From the IMG/VR virus record IMGVR_UViG_3300037584_004752, positions 1 to 41,852 of that record: a stretch of DNA of 41,852 nucleotides. The stretch is one strand, 5' to 3'. Each line of letters starts with the position of its first letter. Position 1 is the stretch's first letter. Shown piece after piece: positions 16,201 to 24,121 of this stretch. This DNA comes from a virus. The notes under the pieces are model-generated. The model did no database searches and was not told the DNA's origin. It was given only the letters and a program-made list of their open reading frames with translations. A program made the translations under genes and the position numbers.

Positions 16201-16403
16201 AAGGGATCTTGTAAAAATTCTTTTTCACTAGCTACTTCTTCTGCTGCACCTAATCTCATTTCTGATAACTCACCCATAGTAGGACCCTTTAACTTACCAC
16301 TTTTAATAAGTGCATCTATAACCATTCTTTGCTCTTCATTAAGAGCATTTGGGTTTAAAGTTTTATCATCTAACTTTTTTTGTAATTGATTTAATGTGCT
16401 CAT
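13281..16403 (-). CDS. Large internal virion / ejection protein
   Basis: Predicted 1040 residues. It is helical and Ala/Gly/Lys-rich, with a low-complexity Gly/Ala segment (AGAGAGALTYD, about 165-180) and a strong hydrophobic stretch around 775-800 (LTLGGGIAGGLFFGG, then IATAALLLLA) that could insert into the host membrane. There is no enzyme motif. Size, composition and its place as the last large virion gene resemble the core and ejection proteins of T7 (gp15/gp16) and P22 (gp16/gp20), which form a conduit for DNA. The start overlaps the previous stop as TAATG. One copy of the 12-base motif lies at 13371. Confidence 0.65.
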   Translation of the reverse strand: MSTLNQLQKKLDDKTLNPNALNEEQRMVIDALIKSGKLKGPTMGELSEMRLGAAEEVASEKEFLQDPLQVSTGVGQDTYELVGDIGGSIYPYVANRKKIFKAAKDGNLFGKGPGFFAQQAVKIADRLPGRFKLFGGAIRGLGKLVDPLSRAYRGPLLKTEVQSILGGTAGAGAGALTYDTLNEQAGVQIASALADDLSEIPEGDVERDQLVNAGVAMKNAMMWNTGASLLSPFIFGPMGKMMRKAFGTVGPKQKELAQFARDKGLPLPLLSALKEGQGTFSGLGRNYFRFMGVFPLVSPIGKIAKSEAEIAGGKRYLEDLQAYAPLLKVSAINSSIRKQAEKVFVENVNLYESAYKTFDNLAITSGNPRIIKLQKTQQAAKEFLEENQSQFPEFSEYLEGMYGVAAKPMDIEKLLTMQADPINLFMKSMIQIRDGFITPKQFKGVMTMLNNAIQGSRYQTLKDNMFIMREAMETDFAKFGEDIANPAKFLDDEGIKATYDTIAKQGGKPLADQYIEKTQQAANLLKDQLLTANKIFSDVQGFYQLSPLVKSIRKFDRNVFTAKSLEGFQGAGTQYRDQLFKDIGREVFENDSVDALVQFKKLIGAEGSREIGVKSTQGGEDLFKAVTAKYAFNKFLRAFGSPSDAGAKSVWNFIDEDASINAGASYLTDTLKVMTRDQKRNLSDFSIESVKRNNGIFDTTELKFGADNFAEFDATKFMKSFGIANSFDEAGRRKIQYMLGNKGAEEFYNFASYMKAIGETKLADPSQFLARRLTLGGGIAGGLFFGGAPGGIATAALLLLARRAGQILSDPVAIRAMNDALLPEETLKLLRGEKIGTGTTKATFLPGRDYYSGRSVQTIVDALKVNGILGKTKAVTGSAMKLGLTRKRDALARLINYLADEDKDIPKVDPKTISETEIIEKLSNLPMSIPEPKFENVPDKVQEIMFANDFTESSGSAEEDNKLVGMIQKSLQNNAVVDAEEEERDREQVESVMGDIQLQNPVAPQTQANTGQVTSQQVADLFPNDPTTIAAARRREMGNA
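13371..13382 (+). repeat. GC-rich 12-base motif, copy 5 (10/12)
   Basis: TCCGGTGTTCGC inside the large ejection-protein gene. It encodes ANTGQ on the minus strand. Confidence 0.45.
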
Positions 16404-18619
16404 TATTTAAATAACTCCGGTGGGAAAATTTTGTTGAAATCTTCTTCAGTCATTTCTTCTATTTTCTTTTGTAAATTTTTAAATTTTTTACTTTCAAAAT
16501 CAGTCATATTATCAATAGTCATTTCATTTGGTAATAAACCATATGCTTTTCTTTCATTTAATAAGTATTGAGATGATCCACCAGCTCTTTCATACAATCT
16601 TTCTGATTGTCTTATATCATCAAGTATGGTTTCTGCTGTTGCAGTTAATGAAGCAATAACGTTTCTTTCACCTCTTAATAATGGGAATACTTTTACAAGA
16701 CCTTTAGCCATCTCAATATCTTTTTGAGTTAACCTGTCTTTTGCTTTTAGTGAGTTCGCTAATTTGTAAACAAGAACTGTTTCGTTAATAGCAAGTCTTT
16801 CATAGTCAAGTGTACTACCATCTTTCAATCTTTTCTTAGCATTACCTATTGCATCATTGTAATTTTTTTGGAAACTACCTAAACCATCTCTACCATTTAA
16901 ATATTTTAATGCATCATTAGCTGTTTCAAATTCACCTGATGCAACTAAAGCATTTGCAACTTTCTTTTGTTCAATGTTAAATGCTGCCTTACCAGCTGCT
17001 TTTAGTTCTGCTTTGTCACTTCCTCCTATTTTAGCAAAAGCTAAGACATCACCTAGTGCTTCACTTAAACGACCTCCGTATAATCCTACAGCACCAGTAA
17101 CACCTGCTTGTGCTCCTCCTGATTCAATAATACCTAAACTTCTATTAATTAAATTTACTGCAGCATATTTACCTGCAATACTTTTAGCAATTTCCAAAGT
17201 TTCTTTGTTCATATCTTTGTTTGCTATAAAGTTTAAACCAGGATCTACTGTTTGATAATTATACATTCCATTTGCGTCTGCAGTTCCCATAGCCATTTGT
17301 TTTGTACCATTTTCTAAAATACGTCCTGGTACGTTTACTATCCTACCTGCCTTATTAGTCATTTGAATAACGCCAACTTCTTTTGTATCAGGCATTTCGA
17401 ATGCTTGATTCTGTGCTTTTAAAAAATCTGTTGAAAACTCTAATGCTCTACCAAGAAGATTTTGTTCTATCTCATCTTCTTTCATTTTAACCATAACCAT
17501 GTTGTTTACAGCTGGACCCAATGCAGCTCCAAATACTTCAAGAGCACCACCTAGTCCTCCTTTTCTTGTAGTCCCTGTTAACAAACCTGATGCAAGGTTA
17601 GATAAAAATACCATCTTAGCTTGAGATGTTTTACCTTGTCTCATTTCTTTAGCAATTAATCTTGCTAAATCTAGTTGTGCTTTAAAAGGTGAGTTTGCAT
17701 TTATCGTATCTAAATTAGGATCACCTTTACCTTTTGGATCTTCTTTAGGATCATCTTTTGGTGGATCTTGTTTAGGATCTTCTCCTCCAGGTGCAGGCAT
17801 TGCACCAGACATATTATCTACATTTCCTCCTATATCTGAAATTTGAGGTGGCATAGCATTCTCTGCTACTTTTGCAGTATCAATAACTTTTGTTTTTTTT
17901 CCAAACTTAGTTACATTATCAGGAGCTGTTGCAACGTCTTTCTGTTCATAGTTTTTAGAACTTGGTCTCCCTGATCCAGGATTAGGTATTGTTGTTCTTG
18001 GTTTCTTTACAATTTCATCAAGCTTCTTTGGATCTACTTTTCCAAACTGTTGATTAAACTGTTCGTCATCTAAATAACTACTTCCAAATTGCATAGATTT
18101 AGATTTATGAGCTGCTCTTTCATCTTCAGTCATATTTTGAATCCTGTCATATTCTTTTTTACCTGCATATGCAAGATATGTTGGACCTGCTAAAAGAAGT
18201 GCAGAAGTCAAACCAGGTAAACTTGCTAATCCAGGTAATGCTCTAGAAGCTATCATAGCCCCACCCGTACCAAATGCCATTTGTCCAATTGGATCTTTTA
18301 TGTTAAGAGCATCAGCAACTTTCATTCCTCCACCAAAACCAATTATATTAGGTATACCAAATATGTTTCTGCCAAAACTTTTTAAACCTGTTCCAGCTCT
18401 TTCCATCAACGTTGGTTGATTTCTAAGTGCCACTGCGTAATTATAAGGTTTACCAACAGTTACTCCTAAATTTCCTCCTTGAGGAATAATCGCAGGCACA
18501 GGTGGTCTATTAGGACCTATTATACTTTTACCTGTTCTTGCTTTAATAGGTTTAAGATGGCCTTTTCTCAAAGCCTCTCTTCTGAACATGGGTCTATTTA
18601 ATATTTTATTTAAAGACAC
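16403..18619 (-). CDS. Second large internal virion / ejection protein
   Basis: Predicted 738 residues. The start is a GTG at 18619 preceded by a perfect AGGAGG. The N-terminus is basic and Pro-rich. A Gly/Ala-rich hydrophobic region spans about 90-160 (AFGTGGAMIASRALPGLASL, then LTSALLLAGPTYLAYAG). A Pro/Asp/Lys-rich linker lies near 275-300 (GGEDPKQDPPKDDPKEDPK). The helical C-terminal half ends NKIFPPELFK. No enzymatic motif is seen. Position between the Gln-rich protein and the 1040-residue protein suggests a member of a three-part ejection set, by analogy with T7 and P22. Confidence 0.6.
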   Translation of the reverse strand: MSLNKILNRPMFRREALRKGHLKPIKARTGKSIIGPNRPPVPAIIPQGGNLGVTVGKPYNYAVALRNQPTLMERAGTGLKSFGRNIFGIPNIIGFGGGMKVADALNIKDPIGQMAFGTGGAMIASRALPGLASLPGLTSALLLAGPTYLAYAGKKEYDRIQNMTEDERAAHKSKSMQFGSSYLDDEQFNQQFGKVDPKKLDEIVKKPRTTIPNPGSGRPSSKNYEQKDVATAPDNVTKFGKKTKVIDTAKVAENAMPPQISDIGGNVDNMSGAMPAPGGEDPKQDPPKDDPKEDPKGKGDPNLDTINANSPFKAQLDLARLIAKEMRQGKTSQAKMVFLSNLASGLLTGTTRKGGLGGALEVFGAALGPAVNNMVMVKMKEDEIEQNLLGRALEFSTDFLKAQNQAFEMPDTKEVGVIQMTNKAGRIVNVPGRILENGTKQMAMGTADANGMYNYQTVDPGLNFIANKDMNKETLEIAKSIAGKYAAVNLINRSLGIIESGGAQAGVTGAVGLYGGRLSEALGDVLAFAKIGGSDKAELKAAGKAAFNIEQKKVANALVASGEFETANDALKYLNGRDGLGSFQKNYNDAIGNAKKRLKDGSTLDYERLAINETVLVYKLANSLKAKDRLTQKDIEMAKGLVKVFPLLRGERNVIASLTATAETILDDIRQSERLYERAGGSSQYLLNERKAYGLLPNEMTIDNMTDFESKKFKNLQKKIEEMTEEDFNKIFPPELFK

Positions 18620-18627
18620 TTAACCTC

Positions 18628-19473
18628 CTATTGTACACCAGGTGGTTTCATACCCTGATAAGCAGTAAACGCACCGATACCTGTTCCAACTGCTTGAGCA
18701 AGTGGGCTAGTTGATGGACCAGTTCCCATTGTAACTCCTGATTGAGTTTTAGGACCTGCAGCATACAAGTTAGCTAAGAACTCTGCTCTTTGATATGGTT
18801 CGTACTGTTGTTGTAATGTAGATTGTCTTTGCGCATCTATTGCTTGTTGAGCAAGTTGTCTTTGAATACCACCTGCAGCGAATAATTGATTTATATCATT
18901 TTGAGCCATTTGTTGTTGACCGAGACCCATTTGACCTAATTGTTGACCTGCAGCTAGTCCAACTTGTTGTTGTCTTTGAGCTGCACCTAAGGCAGTCGTA
19001 AAACCTTGTTGTTGTGCTCTACCCATAGCTTCTAAAGTTCTACCTTGAAGCTCTGCTTGTTGAACACCTTCTCTTCCACCACCAAAGGCACCTGATTGTA
19101 TAGCTTGTTGAGCTACTTTATTTTGCATCATTTGACCTTGTCTTCCAATCTCTCCTGTAACATATTGTTGAAAAGGATTTAAATACTGTGAAATTTGTGC
19201 AGCACCAATAGGAGCAGCGGCTCCTGTAACTTGATTTATACCAGCTTGAACTGTTCCTGCTCCAACACCTGTTTGACCTGCAGCGGTCATTCCTTGTTGT
19301 TCTAATGCACCTAAACCGGCTACTTGATAATCTGGTAAGTTAATTGGATCTTGCGCTATCTGACGCGCAATATCCATCAATTCTATTTTTCTTTCTTCTA
19401 TACCAGGAGCCTCTCTTACAAATTGTGTTTGTGATGTAGGTGTTGCTGCTGATTTTGGTCTCATGAAACTCAT
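18628..19473 (-). CDS. Gln/Ala/Gly-rich virion protein, probable DNA-ejection protein
   Basis: Predicted 281 residues. The middle (about 50-240) is extremely rich in Gln, Ala and Gly (QQMAQNDINQLFAAGGIQRQ) and includes GAFGGGREGVQQAELQGRTL, a pattern I associate with marine podovirus proteins annotated as DNA-transfer or injection proteins. No catalytic residues are evident. It precedes the two large ejection proteins with a nine-base gap to the next gene. It could correspond to the smallest of three ejection proteins (P22 gp7 or T7 gp14-like). Confidence 0.55.
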   Translation of the reverse strand: MSFMRPKSAATPTSQTQFVREAPGIEERKIELMDIARQIAQDPINLPDYQVAGLGALEQQGMTAAGQTGVGAGTVQAGINQVTGAAAPIGAAQISQYLNPFQQYVTGEIGRQGQMMQNKVAQQAIQSGAFGGGREGVQQAELQGRTLEAMGRAQQQGFTTALGAAQRQQQVGLAAGQQLGQMGLGQQQMAQNDINQLFAAGGIQRQLAQQAIDAQRQSTLQQQYEPYQRAEFLANLYAAGPKTQSGVTMGTGPSTSPLAQAVGTGIGAFTAYQGMKPPGVQ

Positions 19474-19477
19474 AATT

Positions 19478-19942
19478 TTATCCTATCCACTTTTCTAATT
19501 GTACATGTCTTTTTTTCCAGCCCCATTTTTTTGAAACTTTTTCCCATCCTGGTCTGGCCATTATGCTCAATCTTTTACATTTATTTACTTTTGAAAAATC
19601 TGTCACAGCTTTGATAAGGTTGTCCTCCCATAAATCTCTTCTTTTACCAGTGCATATAACTATTTCATATTGATTGAAATTAGGTAAGATACCTATTCTA
19701 CCAACACAAATACCAAAAACTTTATTTTCTTCTGACTCATCAGATCCAAACATGATCCAACATTGCATTAAATCTTTTTTTAATTCATCCTGTATCCATT
19801 TAGCATCGGCATAACTACCTGAATATTTTAAAGCCTCTGCTACCATAAACTCAGCTAGTGGCCAAAAAGTATCTATGTCTTTTGGCTCTAGTGGTAAAAC
19901 ACTTACTAAAGGTTTAATTAATTTTTTGTTTGCTGTCGCCAT
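19478..19942 (-). CDS. GNAT-fold-like internal virion protein (T7 gp13-like)
   Basis: Predicted 154 residues. The layout (PLEPKDIDTFWPLAEFMVAE at the N-terminus, VFGICVGRIGILPNFNQYEI in the middle, LSIMARPGWEKVSKKWGWKK near the end) resembles N-acetyltransferase-like folds such as the T7 internal protein gp13 family. A clear acetyl-CoA-binding R/Q-x-x-G-x-G/A loop is absent, so enzyme activity is doubtful. It overlaps the preceding gene by 29 bases and stands at the head of the ejection-protein genes. Confidence 0.55.
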   Translation of the reverse strand: MATANKKLIKPLVSVLPLEPKDIDTFWPLAEFMVAEALKYSGSYADAKWIQDELKKDLMQCWIMFGSDESEENKVFGICVGRIGILPNFNQYEIVICTGKRRDLWEDNLIKAVTDFSKVNKCKRLSIMARPGWEKVSKKWGWKKRHVQLEKWIG

Positions 19943-20864
19943 TTCTATCCTTTAATAAATCAAATACTCTTTTGTATCTTTTTTGTTGTTCATAGAAATA
20001 TTGGGCACCTTTTTCTCTCATGTCTTTCATGCTACTTGGGTTAGCACCTGCTATGATTCCAGCACCTAATACTCCATCTGCTCTTGTTACAAATTCTCCA
20101 TCTGCTAATTGAGCTAACATTGTATCCTCGTCTTTATCACCTACTCCTGCTCCATCTTCAACATATCCTGTTGCTCTAACATAATTATTAGAATCGTTTT
20201 CATCGTGAGTCATTTTTGATGGAAGATAATTTACACCACCTACATTAAATTTTTTTATTTCTGCTATTCCACCCTCTTTTAATCTTTGTTTAACCATTGA
20301 ATATGGACCTACACGTTGATCATCTTTACCTGCTTCTTCAGGAGAATACATTTGTTCATATGCAACTTCATTTCCTGTGGTTGGGTCAATATATGTATAT
20401 CCAGGTCTTTTTTCTTTTAAATCTAGATAACCCATATTATAACCAGGCATATAAATATCAGTTGGTTGTGGATCAAATGCACCACCAAGATAAGTTGCTG
20501 CAGCTAATGCAGTTGAAACTCTTGCTGGAGAAAAATCAGCACCAGACTCTCCACCTTTTCTTAACATATCTAAAATATTACTAATACCTTTATTTTGAGT
20601 AACCGGTGCAAACATACTTGGATCACCACCTCCCGGAACTGCTGACATTGTTCTTGAAAGAATTGCAGGATTTTTTGAACCTAACAAAGACGTAACCGAT
20701 GGAGCACTAACTCCTGGTACCATACCTGCTAAATTATAACCACTATATGCTCCTGCAGCAGCACCAAACAATCTCCCTAGTCCTGATGCACCTGCATCTT
20801 TTGCTCCTCGATATCCTCGGTATCCACCGTATAATGCGGCAGCGATAGCTAGTGGATGTGGCAT
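19914..20864 (-). CDS. Conserved marine-phage virion-associated protein
   Basis: Predicted 316 residues. The N-terminus is Gly/Ala/Tyr-rich (AAALYGGYRGYRGAKDAGAS, then LFGAAAGAYSGYNLAGM), like a membrane-interacting segment. Near the C-terminus is DTMLAQLADGEFVTRADGVL, then GAGIIAGA, a signature I recall from many marine podovirus proteins of unknown role. It lies between the glycosyltransferases and the GNAT-like protein, so an internal or tail-associated role is plausible. AAGGAG lies about 11 bases before the ATG. Confidence 0.6.
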   Translation of the reverse strand: MPHPLAIAAALYGGYRGYRGAKDAGASGLGRLFGAAAGAYSGYNLAGMVPGVSAPSVTSLLGSKNPAILSRTMSAVPGGGDPSMFAPVTQNKGISNILDMLRKGGESGADFSPARVSTALAAATYLGGAFDPQPTDIYMPGYNMGYLDLKEKRPGYTYIDPTTGNEVAYEQMYSPEEAGKDDQRVGPYSMVKQRLKEGGIAEIKKFNVGGVNYLPSKMTHDENDSNNYVRATGYVEDGAGVGDKDEDTMLAQLADGEFVTRADGVLGAGIIAGANPSSMKDMREKGAQYFYEQQKRYKRVFDLLKDRNGDSKQKIN

Positions 20865-20909
20865 ATATAAATACTCCTTTTAAGATCTTAAATATAAAAT
20901 AATACCATT

Positions 20910-21785
20910 TTACTTAGCTGATATCAACTCATCGTGGAACTTGCCTTGGTACTGATGTTCTCCCACATGAACTATGGCATCATTAATGTATGCATAACAT
21001 TTACCACCCATGTCTCTCCAAAGCTTACAAAAAGCAAAATCTTCCCCATTGTAAGTCTTTTCTTTTGGATCGTGTAAGGTATCAAAAAAGTTCCACATAT
21101 TTGGTTTATTCACATATTTACCATTGATAACTGTCTTTTGTACTATTTCTTTGTCAGGATATTTTTTAATCATTTTTTCTATGACTTCTCTTTTAATAAG
21201 CATACATCCTGTTGGTGAATCAGTTACCTCCATAACACCCTTATTAACCTTTATATTATCAGGATCAGGCACTTTCATAGGGTAGGTATGTAGGGCTCTT
21301 CTAATATCATCAGGTGATTTTATTAAACCTAGTTGCATTTTATTAAAAGCTTTTTCCCACATTAAAGTTTTTAAAGGGTATGGAACGGATATAATATCTT
21401 TATCAGCTTTCAACATGGTAAATATAGACTTACCTTGGAAATAAATATCGGAATCAATAAACAATAAATGTGTTGCTTTTGATTCTAATAAACCAGCTAC
21501 TGATAAATTTCTTCCTTGAGTCACTAAAGATGATTTTATTAAATGAAAAGATACTTTTAATTTTTTCTTAAAACATTCTTGTTGAAACTCTATTAATGCT
21601 TGTGTGTAATGTATAGAAACATCACTATGAACAGGTGTTGCAACAAAAACTTCAAAATTTTTATATTGATCTTTATCTTCTTTCCACAAAGGTTCTATTG
21701 CCTTTTCATAATCAGATTGAGTTTCTATGTTTACCTCTTGTAATGTTTGGTAAGTATCTTCGTTTATATATTTACTGTTTGACAC
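20910..21785 (-). CDS. GT-A-fold glycosyltransferase
   Basis: Predicted 291 residues. The start is a GTG at 21785 with AAAGGAG six bases upstream, overlapping the previous gene by 14 bases. Features: FVATPVHSDVS (about 48-58), SSLVTQGRN (nucleotide-sugar region), ATHLLFIDSDIYF with the DxD metal motif (about 111-116), TGCMLIKREV, and the C-terminal GEDFAFCKLWRDMG with VHVGEH. It would transfer a sugar from a nucleotide donor. The acceptor is unknown. It forms a unit with the GT-B enzyme and the DUF6445-type oxygenase upstream, inside the virion module. Confidence 0.82.
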   Translation of the reverse strand: MSNSKYINEDTYQTLQEVNIETQSDYEKAIEPLWKEDKDQYKNFEVFVATPVHSDVSIHYTQALIEFQQECFKKKLKVSFHLIKSSLVTQGRNLSVAGLLESKATHLLFIDSDIYFQGKSIFTMLKADKDIISVPYPLKTLMWEKAFNKMQLGLIKSPDDIRRALHTYPMKVPDPDNIKVNKGVMEVTDSPTGCMLIKREVIEKMIKKYPDKEIVQKTVINGKYVNKPNMWNFFDTLHDPKEKTYNGEDFAFCKLWRDMGGKCYAYINDAIVHVGEHQYQGKFHDELISAK

Positions 21786-22701
21786 GTAAAGCTCCTTTCA
21801 AAAAGTTTTCCCATTCCATAGCTTTTTTATCCCAACTATAAAATTTTTTATAATATTTTTGTTGTTCTTCTAAATGATTTTGCATCGTATCTGTATGTAA
21901 ATATTGAGCAGAAATATCTATTGCTCCTGCTATGCTTGCAGATAATAATTCTAAATCTTTTGTGTAATTTACATATACAGGCCATTCTGCACAAGTTTCT
22001 GGAAGTGCTCCAAAGTTAGTTGTAATAACATGAAGCCCTGCAGCTAAAGCTTCTAAAGCTGAAGCACAAAACGTTTCTTCAAATATTGATGGATATACAA
22101 ATAAATCATAATCTGTAATGTGGTCTAATAAGTATTCGTTAGGTTTGTAACCTATATAATTTACATTTGGTAACTTTTTTGCTTGATTAAAAAGTGCTTC
22201 TGTATCTTTATTTGCTTTATCAGCAAATTCCTTACCATAGACATCATTTGAACTATAAACATCTAAAGTAATATTTTTATTTTGTAAAAGTTGCATAGCT
22301 AAAAGCAACACATTTAAACCTCTCCAAGGAGTGCAATGATGCATAATTCTAATAGGTTCTCCCTTTTTATAAATTTTTCTTTTTGGAAAATGATGTGCAC
22401 CATTTTTTATGACCATTGATTTATCTTCAGGTATTTGAAAAAAATATCTAAATTTTTCATAACACCAATGTGAGTTAAAAACATACCAATCATATTCATT
22501 GTGTCGGTCTTTATTTCTAAAAAAACTTTGTAGATTAGGTTGATCCCAAGAGTTTTTTTGCCAAAGTATATTTATCTTACTGGGATCCAGTGGCACTTTT
22601 CCTGGAATAGATGTACATATTTGAAACTTATTTAATAAGTCTTTTGATACATACTTTTCAAGCAACTCTTGTTGTAATTCTGTTGCACCTCTAGGTTTCA
22701 T
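21772..22701 (-). CDS. GT-B-fold glycosyltransferase (GT4-like)
   Basis: About 309 residues. The ATG at 22701, with GAAAGG ten bases upstream, is preferred over a TTG at 22719. The C-terminal domain carries the GT4 hallmarks: RIMHHCTPWRGLNVLLLAM (sugar-nucleotide domain start), LPNVNYIGY, DLFVYPSIFEETFCASALEA with the Ex7E motif, and GLHVITTNFGALPET. It would retain or invert a sugar from NDP-sugar. It overlaps the oxygenase gene before it by 11 bases and the GT-A gene after it by 14, so the three are co-translated. The acceptor is unknown. Confidence 0.88.
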   Translation of the reverse strand: MKPRGATELQQELLEKYVSKDLLNKFQICTSIPGKVPLDPSKINILWQKNSWDQPNLQSFFRNKDRHNEYDWYVFNSHWCYEKFRYFFQIPEDKSMVIKNGAHHFPKRKIYKKGEPIRIMHHCTPWRGLNVLLLAMQLLQNKNITLDVYSSNDVYGKEFADKANKDTEALFNQAKKLPNVNYIGYKPNEYLLDHITDYDLFVYPSIFEETFCASALEALAAGLHVITTNFGALPETCAEWPVYVNYTKDLELLSASIAGAIDISAQYLHTDTMQNHLEEQQKYYKKFYSWDKKAMEWENFLKGALRVKQ

Positions 22702-23266
22702 TTTTTTTGTACCTTTCAAGTGTAGATTCTTTAGTAACTATAAAAAATGGTTGTACCCATCTTTCTTCTATATCTTGTTCTGTAGAAGGAGCGTGTGGCA
22801 CAAGGGGATTGTAAAAAACACATCTGTTAAATTTTGAACCTATTGTTGTCGTTGGTTCATAAGAGTCTTTAGTTATGAAAAAATGAGTGCCATCTTTAAA
22901 TGAATTTGAATTAAGATAGATTAAACCTGCAAAATCATAAAAGTCCTCATCAACATGGGGTCTTAGCTGTTTCCAACAAGAAGATTTTTCTAATTCCATT
23001 TTTTTAGTTTTTCGTAAAAAAGATTTTAATTGTAATACTTTTAAACCAGTTTGTCTTTCAAAAGTTTTTTTAAGTGTATTAATTAACTCATGATTTGATT
23101 CTAAGGTAAAAGGACTTGTTTGATAACAAGGATAAGCTTTAAATTTATCTGCGTTCATCCAAATATTATTAGGTTGATGACAACTTATAAAATGTTCGTT
23201 TATAAAATAAAATAAAACTGTGCCATATTCTTCTTTATTATAAAAGTTTTCAATTAATTGAAACAT
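22691..23266 (-). CDS. 2OG/Fe(II) oxygenase-like protein (DUF6445 type)
   Basis: Predicted 191 residues. The metal-binding HxD is in LRPHVDEDFYDFAGLIYLNS (about 101-120), the distal His in VFYNPLVPHAPSTE, and an Arg follows 11 residues later (EERWVQPFFIV). This fits 2-oxoglutarate/Fe(II) dioxygenases of the DUF6445-like group; the family name is from memory. It would hydroxylate an unknown substrate. It is coupled to two glycosyltransferase genes, which suggests that a hydroxyl it makes may be glycosylated. This is inference. Confidence 0.72.
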   Translation of the reverse strand: MFQLIENFYNKEEYGTVLFYFINEHFISCHQPNNIWMNADKFKAYPCYQTSPFTLESNHELINTLKKTFERQTGLKVLQLKSFLRKTKKMELEKSSCWKQLRPHVDEDFYDFAGLIYLNSNSFKDGTHFFITKDSYEPTTTIGSKFNRCVFYNPLVPHAPSTEQDIEERWVQPFFIVTKESTLERYKKNET

Positions 23267-23282
23267 GCTTTTATAAGTTTAG

Positions 23283-23483
23283 TTATTTTTTGGTTTTGGC
23301 ACCAATCGCTCCAACTCTTGTAACTTTTATTTCAAGATCTTGTCTAAAATCATCTTCAGTAGTATCAGTGTTGGGATCAGCAACATCAGCATCAAAATGA
23401 TCTTTGCTATCATATACTTTACCTGTTCTTTTGTGTTTAATAATTTCTTTTGCTTCAACAGGTATTTTAGGTAAATCACTCAT
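23283..23483 (-). CDS. Small acidic protein conserved in marine phages
   Basis: Predicted 66 residues. It begins MSDLPKIPVEAKEIIKHKRT, then GKVYDSKDHFDADVADPNTD and an acidic middle. The ATG overlaps the stop of the 45-residue basic peptide gene (ATGA), so translation is coupled. The pattern is familiar from uncharacterised virion-module genes of marine podoviruses; function unknown. Confidence 0.65.
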   Translation of the reverse strand: MSDLPKIPVEAKEIIKHKRTGKVYDSKDHFDADVADPNTDTTEDDFRQDLEIKVTRVGAIGAKTKK

Positions 23484-23617
23484 TGTTTCCGTCCTTGTTT
23501 ATTATATTTTTTATTGTGTTGCAACTTCTTTTTTTTGTTAGGATTTTTTGTATGTCGTCTAGGTCTTTTCCTTGGTTTATCCCGAGGTGTGAAATGTTTG
23601 AAAGTTCTTTTAGCCAT
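23480..23617 (-). CDS. 45-residue highly basic peptide
   Basis: The frame begins MAKRTFKHFTPRDKPRKRPR and is almost entirely Lys/Arg/His/Asn, ending NKKYNKQGRKQ. The start overlaps the previous gene's end by eight bases and the stop overlaps the next start (ATGA). Peptides beginning MAKRTFKH are familiar from marine cyanophages and pelagiphages. The charge suggests DNA or RNA binding, or packaging with DNA in the capsid. Confidence 0.7.
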   Translation of the reverse strand: MAKRTFKHFTPRDKPRKRPRRHTKNPNKKKKLQHNKKYNKQGRKQ

Positions 23618-23960
23618 TCTCCTGCGATCTATCTATTTGTGCATAACTTACTACACCCTGAATTGTATTACTTCCTGTAGCTGACTGTACTGTAATTGAA
23701 TCACCTGCTTCTAAACTTAAACCTTGTGGAGTAGCATTCACTTGTGATTTTGCAGCTACATCATCCCGAAAAAATTCGTATTCTGTACTTGAGTCGGACG
23801 AATCTACAAAATTCATATTAACTAAAATAGCTGAAGAAGCATCACTGTTAGAACAATAAACAGCTTTTATTAAAACTGTTGCATCACTAGGACATGTAAA
23901 AACCGTAACCTTCCCTGTGCTAGCTTGTTTGAAACCTTGATTTTTATATCTAATTGTCAT
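23610..23960 (-). CDS. Small beta-rich structural protein
   Basis: Predicted 116 residues, Ser/Thr/Val-rich with alternating hydrophobic pattern (GKVTVFTCPSDATVLIKAVY, then GLSLEAGDSITVQSATGSNT), as in small jelly-roll or beta-sandwich head or tail proteins. No family is assigned. The ATG overlaps the preceding stop (ATGA). It is located between the tail hub block and the small basic peptide genes. Confidence 0.6.
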   Translation of the reverse strand: MTIRYKNQGFKQASTGKVTVFTCPSDATVLIKAVYCSNSDASSAILVNMNFVDSSDSSTEYEFFRDDVAAKSQVNATPQGLSLEAGDSITVQSATGSNTIQGVVSYAQIDRSQENG

Positions 23961-24121
23961 GATAAAAAGTAATTAAAAGCATCCTGTTCATTTTTTAGTT
24001 CTTGTTGGTAAGAAGTGTTTAGCTTATCTTGCATCGTTCGTAAAGACTGAGTTACCTGCCTTTGGTTTTCTTCAGTATATTTTGGTGTTGGTTCTGGAAT
24101 TATAATATCTACTCTAGCCAT
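23957..24121 (-). CDS. 54-residue helical peptide
   Basis: The frame begins MARVDIIIPEPTPKYTEENQ and continues as a Gln/Glu/Asn-rich helix. The ATG follows the previous stop directly (TAAATG) and the stop overlaps the next ATG, so the frame is wedged precisely between two virion genes. This is the main evidence that it is real. No function is recognised. Confidence 0.6.
   Translation of the reverse strand: MARVDIIIPEPTPKYTEENQRQVTQSLRTMQDKLNTSYQQELKNEQDAFNYFLS

Noticed and set aside
20879-20892. 14-bp palindrome TTTAAGATCTTAAA before a virion gene
   Set aside because: It is perfect but AT-rich, short and single-copy; it is expected occasionally in this base composition.
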